NCBI GenBank assembly: GCA_003695725.1
Contig: RFHX01000048.1
Location: 1-8,372 of the forward strand
DNA: 8,372 nucleotides
Reading direction: 5' to 3'
DNA from: Candidatus Schekmanbacteria bacterium
Lineage (GTDB): Bacteria; Schekmanbacteria; GWA2-38-11; J061
In this document: positions 1 through 6,533 of the stretch, piece by piece
Layout of the letters: every line of letters starts with the position of its first letter
Position numbering within the stretch: position 1 is the first letter of the stretch
Made by a program: the position numbers and the translations under genes
Notes under the pieces: model-generated
What the model was told of the DNA's origin: nothing
The model's database searches: none
The model's input: only the letters and a program-made list of their open reading frames with translations

Positions 1-12
1 AAATAATTTGCT

Positions 13-1425
13 ATGTTAAAAAAACATAACCAACTATTTTTATCAATTCTATTTTTTTCTGACCTGATTGTTGTTGCAGTATCTTGGGTGCTTGCTTATT
101 ATCTGCGTTTTTATTACATAAAAATAATTCCAGTCACAAAAGGGATTCCTCCCTTTGATGGTTATGTATTTCTCTTACTCTTTATCCTTGTAATTTCAGG
201 CGGTATCTTTAGGTATTTTAAATTGTATATCCCGCGCCGCCATAGTTTAAATGTTGATGAATTTTTTTGCATCGTAAAATCAACGCTTGCAATAATCATT
301 CTCACCGGTTTTATCACCTTTTTTTACAGAAACTATTCCTATTCACGAGTTGTAATGGTCTACTTCTTTTTCGTAAATGTATTCCTTATGACAACTGTAA
401 GAGGAATTATCAGAAAGATACTCAAGTATTTTAGAAAGAAAGGATATAATATTCGCAGAATAGTTATCATTGGTACGGGAGAGGCGGGCGAAAGCTTTTA
501 TGAAAAAATTAACAGCCATCCTGAAATGGGTTTTCGTGTTGAAGGCTTTGTTGATGATACAATAAGAAAAAATACACCTGAGATAAGAAAAAAGTATCTT
601 GGCACTATAGATGAAATAAGCAATATCCTAAAAAAACATAAAGTTGACCAGATATATATAGCCTTGCCTCTTAGTGATTACAACACCCTTCTCAGAGTTA
701 TGGGAATTCTAAAGGATGAAATGGTTGATGTCATTATCATTCCTGACCTATATCAGTTTATTACTTTGAATGCAGGTGTAGAGGATTTTATGGGCCTGCC
801 AATCATAAATATTACAAGAAGCCCCCTTTATGGATGGAATAGTATTTTGAAGAGATTACTTGATCTTTCGATTTCTATTGTCGCCGTAATTGTACTTCAT
901 ACAATTATCCCCCTTATGCCAATAATCTATTTAATTACTTTTATTACTTCAGGGAGACCAATCTTTTATAAACAGGAGAGAATGAGTTTAGACGGCAGAA
1001 GATTTATTGTCTATAAAATTAGAACTATGGTAGTGGATGCTGAAGCTGAAACAGGGGCTGTTTGGGCTGTCCCCAATGACAAACGTTCCACAAAGTTCGG
1101 CAGAATACTCCGCCGCCTAAGCCTTGATGAATTACCTCAACTTTTTAATGTTATTAAGGGTGATATGAGTTTAGTGGGTCCAAGGCCTGAAAGGCCTGTT
1201 TTTGTAAATGAATTTAAAAAAACAATCCCTAAATATATGTTAAGGCATAGAATTAAGGCAGGATGCACAGGTTGGGCACAGGTAAATGGATGGCGCGGCA
1301 ATACATCGTTGGAGAAAAGAATTGAATATGACCTTTATTATCTTGAAAATTGGTCACTTTCATTTGACCTTAAAATATTGTGGTTGACACTCTGGAAGGG
1401 ATTTATAAACAAAAACGCTTATTGA
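13..1425 (+). CDS. Undecaprenyl-phosphate sugar phosphotransferase (WcaJ/WbaP-type, exopolysaccharide initiation)
   Basis: This integral inner-membrane enzyme should transfer a sugar-1-phosphate, probably glucose-1-P from UDP-glucose, to undecaprenyl phosphate, the first step of building an exopolysaccharide or O-antigen repeat. The 470 residues have the full two-part family layout. Hydrophobic segments lie near residues 9-31, 50-66, 86-104 and 113-128. A Rossmann/CoA-binding-like domain follows, with GTGEAG at 154-159. The catalytic bacterial sugar-transferase domain runs from about 275 to the end, behind a hydrophobic stretch at 283-312. Seen in that domain are YKIRTM (334-339), the Asp-Glu pair in LDELPQLFNV (D372, E373), GDMSLVGPRPERP (383-395) and KAGCTGWAQVNGWRG (415-429). 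The start is the first ATG after an in-frame TAA at 4-6, and no clear Shine-Dalgarno is visible in the 12 bases shown. The downstream UDP-glucose dehydrogenase supports a polysaccharide role. Sugar specificity (glucose or galactose) cannot be told from sequence alone. Confidence 0.93.
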   Translation: MLKKHNQLFLSILFFSDLIVVAVSWVLAYYLRFYYIKIIPVTKGIPPFDGYVFLLLFILVISGGIFRYFKLYIPRRHSLNVDEFFCIVKSTLAIIILTGFITFFYRNYSYSRVVMVYFFFVNVFLMTTVRGIIRKILKYFRKKGYNIRRIVIIGTGEAGESFYEKINSHPEMGFRVEGFVDDTIRKNTPEIRKKYLGTIDEISNILKKHKVDQIYIALPLSDYNTLLRVMGILKDEMVDVIIIPDLYQFITLNAGVEDFMGLPIINITRSPLYGWNSILKRLLDLSISIVAVIVLHTIIPLMPIIYLITFITSGRPIFYKQERMSLDGRRFIVYKIRTMVVDAEAETGAVWAVPNDKRSTKFGRILRRLSLDELPQLFNVIKGDMSLVGPRPERPVFVNEFKKTIPKYMLRHRIKAGCTGWAQVNGWRGNTSLEKRIEYDLYYLENWSLSFDLKILWLTLWKGFINKNAY

Positions 1426-1445
1426 CTTTTTTCTTTTTTCGATTA

Positions 1446-1484
1446 TTAAATTTCCTTTTATATTGGCATAAAAGAAAAATTTAA
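1446..1484 (+). promoter_or_regulatory. AT-rich hairpin in the gap before ugd
   Basis: The 90-base gap between the sugar transferase and ugd contains an inverted repeat. The inner arms CTTTTAT (1455-1461) and ATAAAAG (1468-1474) form a perfect 7-bp stem around the 6-base loop ATTGGC. The outer arms TTAAATTT (1446-1453) and AAATTTAA (1477-1484) add 8 bp. Only C1454 opposite A1475-A1476 is unpaired. No U-tract follows on either strand, so it is not a standard intrinsic terminator. It could be an mRNA stabiliser or processing site, an attenuator-like element, or a palindromic protein-binding site. Its function is inferred; the pairing is seen directly. Confidence 0.5.
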
Positions 1485-1505
1485 AGATTAAATATCTGAT
1501 ATAAC

Positions 1506-1510
1506 GGAGG
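1506..1510 (+). promoter_or_regulatory. Strong ribosome binding site for ugd
   Basis: GGAGG lies 5 bases ahead of the ATG at 1516 and fixes the ugd start. It is the strongest Shine-Dalgarno in the window. Together with the 90-base gap it suggests that ugd translation is set independently of the upstream gene. Confidence 0.8.
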
Positions 1511-1515
1511 TTAGG

Positions 1516-2817
1516 ATGAATATCTGCGTAATCGGAACAGGGTATGTAGGATTAGTAACAGGGGCAGTATTTGCTGATTTAGGAAATGATGTGATTTGTG
1601 TCGATAAAATTGAAGAAAAGATAGAGAAGTTGAAAAAAGGCATAATGCCTATCTATGAGCCGGGCCTTGAAGAGATGGTAATAAGGAATTGCAAGGAAGG
1701 GCGTTTGTTTTTTTCAACGAGTATTAAAGAAGGAGTACAAAAGTCTGAAGTAATATTTATAGCTGTAGGCACACCTCCAAAAGAGAATGGAGAAACGGAC
1801 CTATCTTATATTGAAGAAGCAGCTAGGGAAATAGCAGAAGCGATAAATGGGTACAAGGTTATTGTCAATAAATCAACTGTTCCAGTAGGGACAGGTGACC
1901 TCGTAAGGAATATAGTAGAAAAAAACAAAAAGATGGATGTGAAATTCGATGTTGTGTCAAATCCTGAATTTTTAAGAGAGGGCTCTGCAATCAGTGATAC
2001 ATTATATCCTGATCGAATTGTAATCGGTGCTCCATCAAAGGAAGTAGCAATGGTGCTTCTTGAACTTTATGCAACTTTGGAAAGGCCAATGATTATCACA
2101 GATGTTTATAGCGCTGAAACAATTAAATATGCCTCAAATTCATTTCTTGCTTTGAAAATATCTTTTATCAATTCTATTGCTAACCTCTGTGAAAAAACCG
2201 GTGCAAATGTCATCGATGTAGCCAAGGGTATGGGACTTGATTCAAGAATAGGTAAAAGCTTCCTTGATCCGGGTTTGGGCTATGGCGGTTCATGTTTTCC
2301 TAAAGACGTTGATTCTTTTATTTATACTGCTGAAAAATATGGCACAGATTTTGGAATATTGAAAGAAGCTGTTAAAGAAAACAAAAGAAGAGTTCCTCTC
2401 TTTTTGAATAAAATGAAGAGTGTTCTTAAGTCCTTTGAAGGAAAAACTATAGGTATACTTGGTCTTGCCTTTAAGCCTGATACAGACGATATCAGAGAAG
2501 CGAAATCCATTGAGTTGATAGATTCCCTCCTCAAGGAAAAGGCAACAATTCGAGCTTATGACCCTGCAGCTATGGAAAATACAAAAAAAGTCTTTCCTCA
2601 GATTACTTACTGCAATAATTCATATGAAGTTGCGGATGGCAGTGATGCTTTAGTGATTGTGACTGAATGGAGAGAATTTAAACAGCTTAATATGGATAGA
2701 ATCAAATCTGTTATGAAGCAGCCAATTATTTTTGACGGAAGAAATATCTATGATGTGGATAGGAAGAAACAGCTTGGATTCAAATATTACAGCATAGGGA
2801 GAAAAAATGCCGAATAG
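1516..2817 (+). CDS. ugd: UDP-glucose 6-dehydrogenase
   Basis: This cytosolic enzyme oxidises UDP-glucose to UDP-glucuronate with two NAD+, supplying acidic sugar for extracellular polysaccharide or for further UDP-sugars. The 433-residue length is typical of the bacterial family. The N-terminal Rossmann domain starts with IGTGYVGLVTG (6-16) and ends its second strand in VD (29-30). Other family motifs are VGTPP (84-88), NKSTVPVGT (118-126), NPEFLREGSAISD (149-161) and ETIKYASNSFLALKISF (201-217). The active-site loop LDPGLGYGGSCFPKD (250-264) carries the catalytic cysteine C260. The C-terminal UDP-binding domain has LGLAFKPDTDDIREAKSI, ending in FDGRNIYD. No key residue is missing. The start is set by GGAGG 5 bases upstream. 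The gene overlaps yicC by 11 bases. UDP-N-acetylmannosamine dehydrogenase is the nearest alternative, but these motifs fit UDP-glucose dehydrogenase better. Confidence 0.96.
   Translation: MNICVIGTGYVGLVTGAVFADLGNDVICVDKIEEKIEKLKKGIMPIYEPGLEEMVIRNCKEGRLFFSTSIKEGVQKSEVIFIAVGTPPKENGETDLSYIEEAAREIAEAINGYKVIVNKSTVPVGTGDLVRNIVEKNKKMDVKFDVVSNPEFLREGSAISDTLYPDRIVIGAPSKEVAMVLLELYATLERPMIITDVYSAETIKYASNSFLALKISFINSIANLCEKTGANVIDVAKGMGLDSRIGKSFLDPGLGYGGSCFPKDVDSFIYTAEKYGTDFGILKEAVKENKRRVPLFLNKMKSVLKSFEGKTIGILGLAFKPDTDDIREAKSIELIDSLLKEKATIRAYDPAAMENTKKVFPQITYCNNSYEVADGSDALVIVTEWREFKQLNMDRIKSVMKQPIIFDGRNIYDVDRKKQLGFKYYSIGRKNAE
2796..2801 (+). promoter_or_regulatory. Ribosome binding site for yicC inside ugd
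   Basis: AGGGAG lies 5 bases ahead of the ATG at 2807, within the last codons of ugd. It supports the 2807 start and the 11-base gene overlap, hence coupled translation of ugd and yicC. Confidence 0.65.
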
Positions 2818-3688
2818 TATGACAGGGTATAGTGAGGCATCCGTCAAAAAAAAAACTTTTCAAATCAATGTATCTTTAAAGTCTTTGAATCACCGCTTCT
2901 TTGAAGTTTCATCCTATAAAGCTCCGGATATTCTTCGAGCATTCGAAAAAGATGCAATTTCACTTCTCAAAAAAAATTTCTCCCGTGGCAGATTTGATAT
3001 TTTTATTTCTGTAAAAACAACAGAGCTTTGCAAAAGAAAATTTGTAATTGATTTGCAAAGCGCCGAAAATTTTTATTCCACATTACAGGCTTTGAAAAAA
3101 ACGCTAAATCTTGAAGGGGATATTTCAGTATCAGATTTAACGAGCCATATTGATTATTTCATAAGTGATGCAGGGGAAAAAGAAGATGAGCAAATGTTAA
3201 AATATGCTCAAGAGGCATTAATATTGGCTATAGAAAGATTGAAGAAATCACGCCGAAAAGAAGGCTCTCATCTTTCAGCAGATATAAAAATGAGAATGAA
3301 GGAAATTGGCAAAAGATTAAAAGATATTTCTAAACTTGCTTCTTCTATGCCCAATGCATATGCGGAAAGGCTTCGAAAAAGATTGAAAAAGCTGAATATG
3401 GGTAATGAGATAGATAATGAAAAGATTTCAGAGCTTGTAGCAATAACTGCAGATAAATGTGATATTTCAGAAGAAATTTCACGCCTCAAAATTCATCTCA
3501 AAAACTTTAATGATATAATTAAAAGCGACAATGAATGCGGGAAGAAACTGGAGTTTTATTTGCAGGAAATTCATAGAGAGATTAATACGGTTGGTTCAAA
3601 GGCAATAAAACCTGAAATAACTGAGAATGTAGTGCTTATAAAGGGAGAACTGGAAAAGGTTAGGGAACAAGTACAAAATATTGAATAA
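2807..3688 (+). CDS. yicC: YicC/YloC family RNA-decay protein (endoribonuclease family)
   Basis: Members of this family (E. coli YicC, B. subtilis YloC) are reported to be endoribonucleases or factors in small-RNA decay; the precise role here is inferred from family. The 293-residue protein is full length. The N-terminal YicC-like domain begins with SMTGYS (4-9), then KSLNHRF (25-31) and SRGRFD (59-64). The middle holds KKSRRKEG (147-154) and a charged helical region at about 160-210, probably coiled. The C-terminal DUF1732 part shows ADKCDISEEISRLKIHL (215-231) and, at 245-265, GKKLEFYLQEIHREINTVGSK with A266, the most conserved block of the family. The start matches the usual position just before SMTG and has AGGGAG upstream. 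The gene is followed by remA after 9 bases. The order yicC-remA-gmk is the same as yloC-remA-gmk in Bacillus. A run of ten A's lies at codons 14-17. Confidence 0.93.
   Translation: MPNSMTGYSEASVKKKTFQINVSLKSLNHRFFEVSSYKAPDILRAFEKDAISLLKKNFSRGRFDIFISVKTTELCKRKFVIDLQSAENFYSTLQALKKTLNLEGDISVSDLTSHIDYFISDAGEKEDEQMLKYAQEALILAIERLKKSRRKEGSHLSADIKMRMKEIGKRLKDISKLASSMPNAYAERLRKRLKKLNMGNEIDNEKISELVAITADKCDISEEISRLKIHLKNFNDIIKSDNECGKKLEFYLQEIHREINTVGSKAIKPEITENVVLIKGELEKVREQVQNIE
2846..2855 (+). repeat. A10 homopolymer near the start of yicC
   Basis: Ten consecutive A's encode the Lys-Lys-Lys stretch (residues 14-16) and the first base of Thr17 of YicC. It is the longest mononucleotide run I see in the window. 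Reading through by hand, either a one-base loss or a one-base gain leads to a stop codon within about 20 codons. Confidence 0.85.
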
Positions 3689-3697
3689 AAAAAGGTT

Positions 3698-3958
3698 ATG
3701 AATGATTTTCTGATAAATATCGGTTTTAATAATATGGTAGTATCTTCAAGGATTGTTGCCGTTGTTTCACCTCTTTCCAATCCGATGAAAAGAATGAAAG
3801 AAGAGTCAAAAAATAACGGAAAATTAATTGATGTTACACAGGGAAGAAAGACAAGAGCTATAATCATTATGGATAGCGGACACATTATCTTGAGTGCTCT
3901 CAATCCTGAAACAATTTCACAGAGAATCAATGGTGAAGAATCAAAGAAAAAGATTTAG
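3698..3958 (+). CDS. remA: RemA-family DNA-binding regulator (DUF370)
   Basis: RemA in Bacillus is a small oligomeric DNA-binding protein that activates extracellular-matrix genes and osmoprotection genes. The function here is inferred from family. The 86 residues cover the whole DUF370 domain: INIGFNNMVVSSRIVAVVSP (6-25), PMKRM (29-33), LIDVTQGRKTRAIIIMDSGH (43-62) and ILSALNPETISQR (64-76). The basic positions R18 and R50-K51, which correspond to DNA-contact arginines in the Bacillus protein, are kept. The start is fixed by alignment to the family N-terminus. Its Shine-Dalgarno is poor (AGG only 2 bases ahead of ATG), so translation may depend on coupling from yicC, whose stop is 9 bases upstream. 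The last 29 bases overlap gmk. No membrane segment or signal peptide is visible. Confidence 0.92.
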   Translation: MNDFLINIGFNNMVVSSRIVAVVSPLSNPMKRMKEESKNNGKLIDVTQGRKTRAIIIMDSGHIILSALNPETISQRINGEESKKKI

Positions 3959-4562
3959 TCCAAGCAGATTAGCTTCCAAAAAAATTCCCTTGCTTATTAT
4001 AGTTTCTGCTCCTTCTGGCTCAGGCAAGACTACAATATTAAAATATCTTTGTTCTATTAACAAAAACTTGAAGTACTCAATTTCATTTACAACGAGAGAA
4101 AAACGCAGAGGAGAAAAAAACGGCAAGCATTACCACTTTATAAAAAAAGAGGAGTTTTTAAGGCTTCGCAAAGAGGGATTCTTCGCTGAGTGGGCAAAGG
4201 TTTATGGAAATTATTATGGCACTTCCAAAAAAAGTATTCAGTCAATTTTATCCAAGGGATATGATGTTGTTATGGATTTGGATACAAAGGGAGCAAAAAG
4301 CATAAAAAAGATTTTTAGAAATGCTGTGACAATATTCATAATGCCTCCCACTATTGAAGAGTTAAAGAAGCGCCTTAAAAAAAGGAAAAGCGATTCAGAC
4401 GCTGAGATAGAAAAAAGATTTAGTCTTGCTATGAAAGAAATTTCGCAAATATCCAGATATGACTATTTGGTTGTAAATGATAATGTAAGAGAGGCAGGTA
4501 AGAAAATTATTAAGATTATTGAAGCTGAGAAAAGTCGTGTCTCAAGGATTTTAAATGACTGA
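3930..4562 (+). CDS. gmk: Guanylate kinase
   Basis: The enzyme phosphorylates GMP and dGMP to the diphosphates with ATP, an essential cytosolic step of guanine nucleotide supply. From the ATG at 3930 it is 210 residues, the normal family length. The P-loop is SAPSGSGKTT (26-35). The GMP-binding region follows as SISFTTREKRRGEKNGKHYHF (50-70) and FFAEWAKVYGNYYGTS (84-99). MDLDTKGA (115-122) corresponds to the IDxQGA motif. The lid is RLKKRKSDSDAEIEKR (148-163), and YLVVND lies near 179-184. A GTG at 3894 would add 12 residues without any family match, so I prefer 3930. That ATG still lies inside remA, giving a 29-base overlap. Its Shine-Dalgarno is weak (AGAG about 6 bases upstream). The first 18 residues are basic and precede the usual fold. 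The 3' end overlaps maf by 8 bases. Confidence 0.95.
   Translation: MVKNQRKRFSPSRLASKKIPLLIIVSAPSGSGKTTILKYLCSINKNLKYSISFTTREKRRGEKNGKHYHFIKKEEFLRLRKEGFFAEWAKVYGNYYGTSKKSIQSILSKGYDVVMDLDTKGAKSIKKIFRNAVTIFIMPPTIEELKKRLKKRKSDSDAEIEKRFSLAMKEISQISRYDYLVVNDNVREAGKKIIKIIEAEKSRVSRILND
4544..4548 (+). promoter_or_regulatory. Ribosome binding site for maf inside gmk
   Basis: AAGGA lies 6 bases ahead of the ATG at 4555, inside the last codons of gmk. It supports the overlapping start of maf. Confidence 0.55.
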
Positions 4563-5178
4563 CTTATTCAAGAAAAAAATCATACTTGCATCATCCTCGC
4601 CGAGAAGAATTGAACTTTTAAAAAAATTTGTTCCTTCCGTAAAAAATGACTCTGCTGATATTGATGAGACTCCGTATAAAAACGAAAGATGTGAAGATTT
4701 CGTAATAAGGATAGCAAAAGAGAAAGCTTATGCCCTTTCAAATAAGTATCCTTCGAGCTTGATAATTGCTGCTGATACAGTTGTTTATTTTAAAAACTCT
4801 ATGTTAGGCAAACCATCAGACACCACCGAAGCAAAAGAGATGTTGAAAAGACTTTGTGGCAATCGTCACTTCGTCTACACTGGTTTATGTGTTTTAGATA
4901 CTGAATCATCGAAATTTCAGACCGACATTGTTTCTACAGAAGTTTATATGGATACTCTTTCAGATGATGAGATTGAATATTATGTTAACAGCTTAGAGCC
5001 GCTTGATAAGGCAGGTGCTTATGGCATACAGGATATAGCTTCTTTATTCATAAGAAAAATCGATGGGGATTATTTTAATGTTGTTGGTTTACCTCTCTAT
5101 AAATTAAAGAAAATCTTTGAATGCTTTGATATAAACCTGATTAAGATTGCCTCATTATCAAAGATGATAAAGAAATAA
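4555..5178 (+). CDS. maf: Maf nucleoside triphosphate pyrophosphatase (YhdE-type, dTTP/UTP)
   Basis: Maf proteins hydrolyse non-canonical or surplus nucleoside triphosphates to monophosphate and pyrophosphate, and are linked to house-cleaning and to septum or division control. The 207-residue protein has all the conserved blocks: LASSSPRRIELL (11-22), DETP (37-40), AKEKA (54-58), IIAADTVV (70-77, with the catalytic-region D74), GKP (85-87), GNRHFVYTGLCV (102-113) and DKAGAYGIQD (151-160), then GDYFNVVGLPLYKL (171-184). KAGAYGIQ is the signature of the YhdE subgroup, which prefers dTTP and UTP, rather than the YceF subgroup; the substrate is inferred from that. The C-terminal tail after about 190 is less conserved. 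Overlap with gmk (8 bases) and an AAGGA upstream indicate translational coupling. It follows gmk where rpoZ often sits in other bacteria. Confidence 0.94.
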   Translation: MTDLFKKKIILASSSPRRIELLKKFVPSVKNDSADIDETPYKNERCEDFVIRIAKEKAYALSNKYPSSLIIAADTVVYFKNSMLGKPSDTTEAKEMLKRLCGNRHFVYTGLCVLDTESSKFQTDIVSTEVYMDTLSDDEIEYYVNSLEPLDKAGAYGIQDIASLFIRKIDGDYFNVVGLPLYKLKKIFECFDINLIKIASLSKMIKK

Positions 5179-5199
5179 GAATAGCAATTAGTTAGATTT

Positions 5200-5496
5200 A
5201 TGGAAACAGTTCTGAAAGTTAAAGTTATTCCGAAATCATCAAAGAAGGAAATTGTTTGTGACGGAATAGGAGGAATAAAAGTTAAAGTAAATGTGCCTCC
5301 TATCGAAGGCAAAGCGAACAAGGCATGTATAGAACTTTTGGCTCAGTATTTTAAAATTCCTAAAAGTAAGATAGAAATTATTGGAGGAACAAAGAGCAGG
5401 AATAAGATTGTAAGGTTTTTTGATATTGAAAACGATAAAATGCAAAAAATTAATGATTTCCTTAAATCTAAAAAGAAAAAGGGAGACACAATATGA
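5200..5496 (+). CDS. DUF167/YggU family small protein
   Basis: This is a 98-residue protein of the YggU/DUF167 family, whose function is not established. It is a small soluble alpha/beta protein with no signal peptide or membrane segment. The family motifs are VKVIPKSSKKEIV (7-19), IKVKVNVPPIEGKANKACIELLA (26-48) with the hallmark PPxxGKANKA, and IEIIGGTKSRNKIVRF (58-73) with the usual G-x-x-SR-x-K-x-V pattern. The C-terminal 20 residues are lysine-rich and variable. The start matches the family N-terminus although no clear Shine-Dalgarno precedes it. It lies 21 bases after maf and shares a 4-base ATGA overlap with mtnA, so it is surely in the same transcript. Context gives no decisive clue to function. 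Confidence 0.88.
   Translation: METVLKVKVIPKSSKKEIVCDGIGGIKVKVNVPPIEGKANKACIELLAQYFKIPKSKIEIIGGTKSRNKIVRFFDIENDKMQKINDFLKSKKKKGDTI
5481..5485 (+). promoter_or_regulatory. Ribosome binding site for mtnA
   Basis: GGGAG lies 7 bases ahead of the ATG at 5493, inside the DUF167 gene. It decides the mtnA start and the ATGA stop-start overlap. Confidence 0.65.
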
Positions 5497-6533
5497 TAAG
5501 ACCTGTTGTATGGAAAGACGGTGCTGTAATACTTCTTGACCAGACTAAGCTTCCATTAAAAGAGAAGTATGTAATCTGCAAATCCGTTGAACAAGTGGCG
5601 AGAGCGATAGAGACAATGATTGTCAGAGGAGCGCCTGCTATAGGTGTAACTGCGGCTATGGGAGTCGCTCTTTCAGCATATAGGAATCAATCTAAAAAGA
5701 GCAAAGAATTTCGCAGGCAAGTCTATAAAGATATCAAACGGTTATCAAAGACAAGGCCTACTGCTGTTAATCTTTTTTGGGCTCTTGAAAGGATGAAGAA
5801 ATTGATTGATTCAAATGCGCAGAATGAAGATACATATGGGCTTGTAAAGAAGATTATCAATGAAGCTATTGATATTTGTAATGAAGACATCGAAATAAAC
5901 AGGAAAATGGGACAATTTGGAGAAAAACTCTTTAAGTCAGGAGACACTGTTTTAACTCATTGTAATGCAGGTGCACTTGCGACAGCCGGATATGGGACAG
6001 CTTTGGGGGTAATTAGAGCAGCGGTGGAAAGGGGAAAAAAGATAAATGTCATTGCCGATGAAACACGGCCTTTTTTGCAAGGCGCGCGGTTGACAGCATG
6101 GGAATTGAAGAAGGATAGGATTCCGGTAACATTGATTACGGACAATATGGCAGGTTATCTTTTTAGTCAGGGGCTTATAGACAGAGTTATTGTTGGTGCT
6201 GATAGGATTGCAGCAAACGGTGATGTTGCAAATAAAATAGGCACATATAATGTTGCTCTTCTTGCCTACCATCATAAAGTTCCCTTCTATGTAGCGGCAC
6301 CTCTATCGACCATTGATAGGAAGATAAAAAATGGAAGTGAAATTCCAATTGAAGAAAGAAAATTTGAAGAAGTAACGAAAATTCAAGGCAAACAGATTGC
6401 ACCAAAAGGAGTCAAAGCAAAAAATCCGGCTTTCGATGTTACACCTTCAAAATATGTGTCGGCTATAATTACTGAAAAGGGTGTGCTAAGAAAGCCATAT
6501 AGACGGTCAATAAAATCAGCATTTGAGAAGTAA
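5493..6533 (+). CDS. mtnA: S-methyl-5-thioribose-1-phosphate isomerase
   Basis: MtnA converts 5-methylthioribose-1-phosphate to 5-methylthioribulose-1-phosphate, a cytosolic step in salvaging the by-product of polyamine synthesis and SAM use. The 346 residues match the family length. Conserved blocks are LLDQTKLP (14-21), RGAPAIGVTAAMG (45-57), TRPTAVNLFWAL (87-98), LTHCNAGALATAGYGTALGVIRAA (154-177), ADETRPFLQGARLTAWEL (188-205), VGADRIAANGDVANKIGTYNVALLA (234-258), PFYVAAPLSTID (264-275) and NPAFDVTPSKYVSAIITEKG (311-330). C157 and D237 align with the catalytic Cys and Asp of characterised MtnA. This argues against the related eIF2B-type regulators and ribose-1,5-bisphosphate isomerases. 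It is the last gene of the plus-strand run. No other salvage gene (MTA phosphorylase, mtnB, mtnK) is in the window. Confidence 0.96.
   Translation: MIRPVVWKDGAVILLDQTKLPLKEKYVICKSVEQVARAIETMIVRGAPAIGVTAAMGVALSAYRNQSKKSKEFRRQVYKDIKRLSKTRPTAVNLFWALERMKKLIDSNAQNEDTYGLVKKIINEAIDICNEDIEINRKMGQFGEKLFKSGDTVLTHCNAGALATAGYGTALGVIRAAVERGKKINVIADETRPFLQGARLTAWELKKDRIPVTLITDNMAGYLFSQGLIDRVIVGADRIAANGDVANKIGTYNVALLAYHHKVPFYVAAPLSTIDRKIKNGSEIPIEERKFEEVTKIQGKQIAPKGVKAKNPAFDVTPSKYVSAIITEKGVLRKPYRRSIKSAFEK

Noticed and set aside
1425-1440. T-rich run CTTTTTTCTTTTTTC after the sugar transferase as an intrinsic terminator
   Set aside because: I see no GC-containing stem directly upstream of the T-run; the real hairpin lies after it, which is the wrong order for the plus strand, and on the minus strand the run is A-rich.
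1463-1492. TTGGCA with a downstream hexamer as a sigma-70 promoter for ugd
   Set aside because: At 17-18 base spacing the -10 candidates (GATTAA, ATTAAA) are poor, and the hexamer overlaps the hairpin. Too weak to list as a promoter.
3894-3929. GTG start at 3894 for gmk
   Set aside because: It adds 12 residues with no family match and lies deep inside remA; the ATG at 3930 gives the standard length.
3571-3930. 119-codon minus-strand open frame opposite the yicC/remA junction
   Set aside because: It is antisense to two conserved genes and shows no recognisable domain, so it is a frame shadow.
5952-6275. 107-codon minus-strand open frame opposite mtnA, cysteine-rich
   Set aside because: It lies wholly within the strongly conserved mtnA gene, resembles no family I recognise, and is best explained as a frame shadow.
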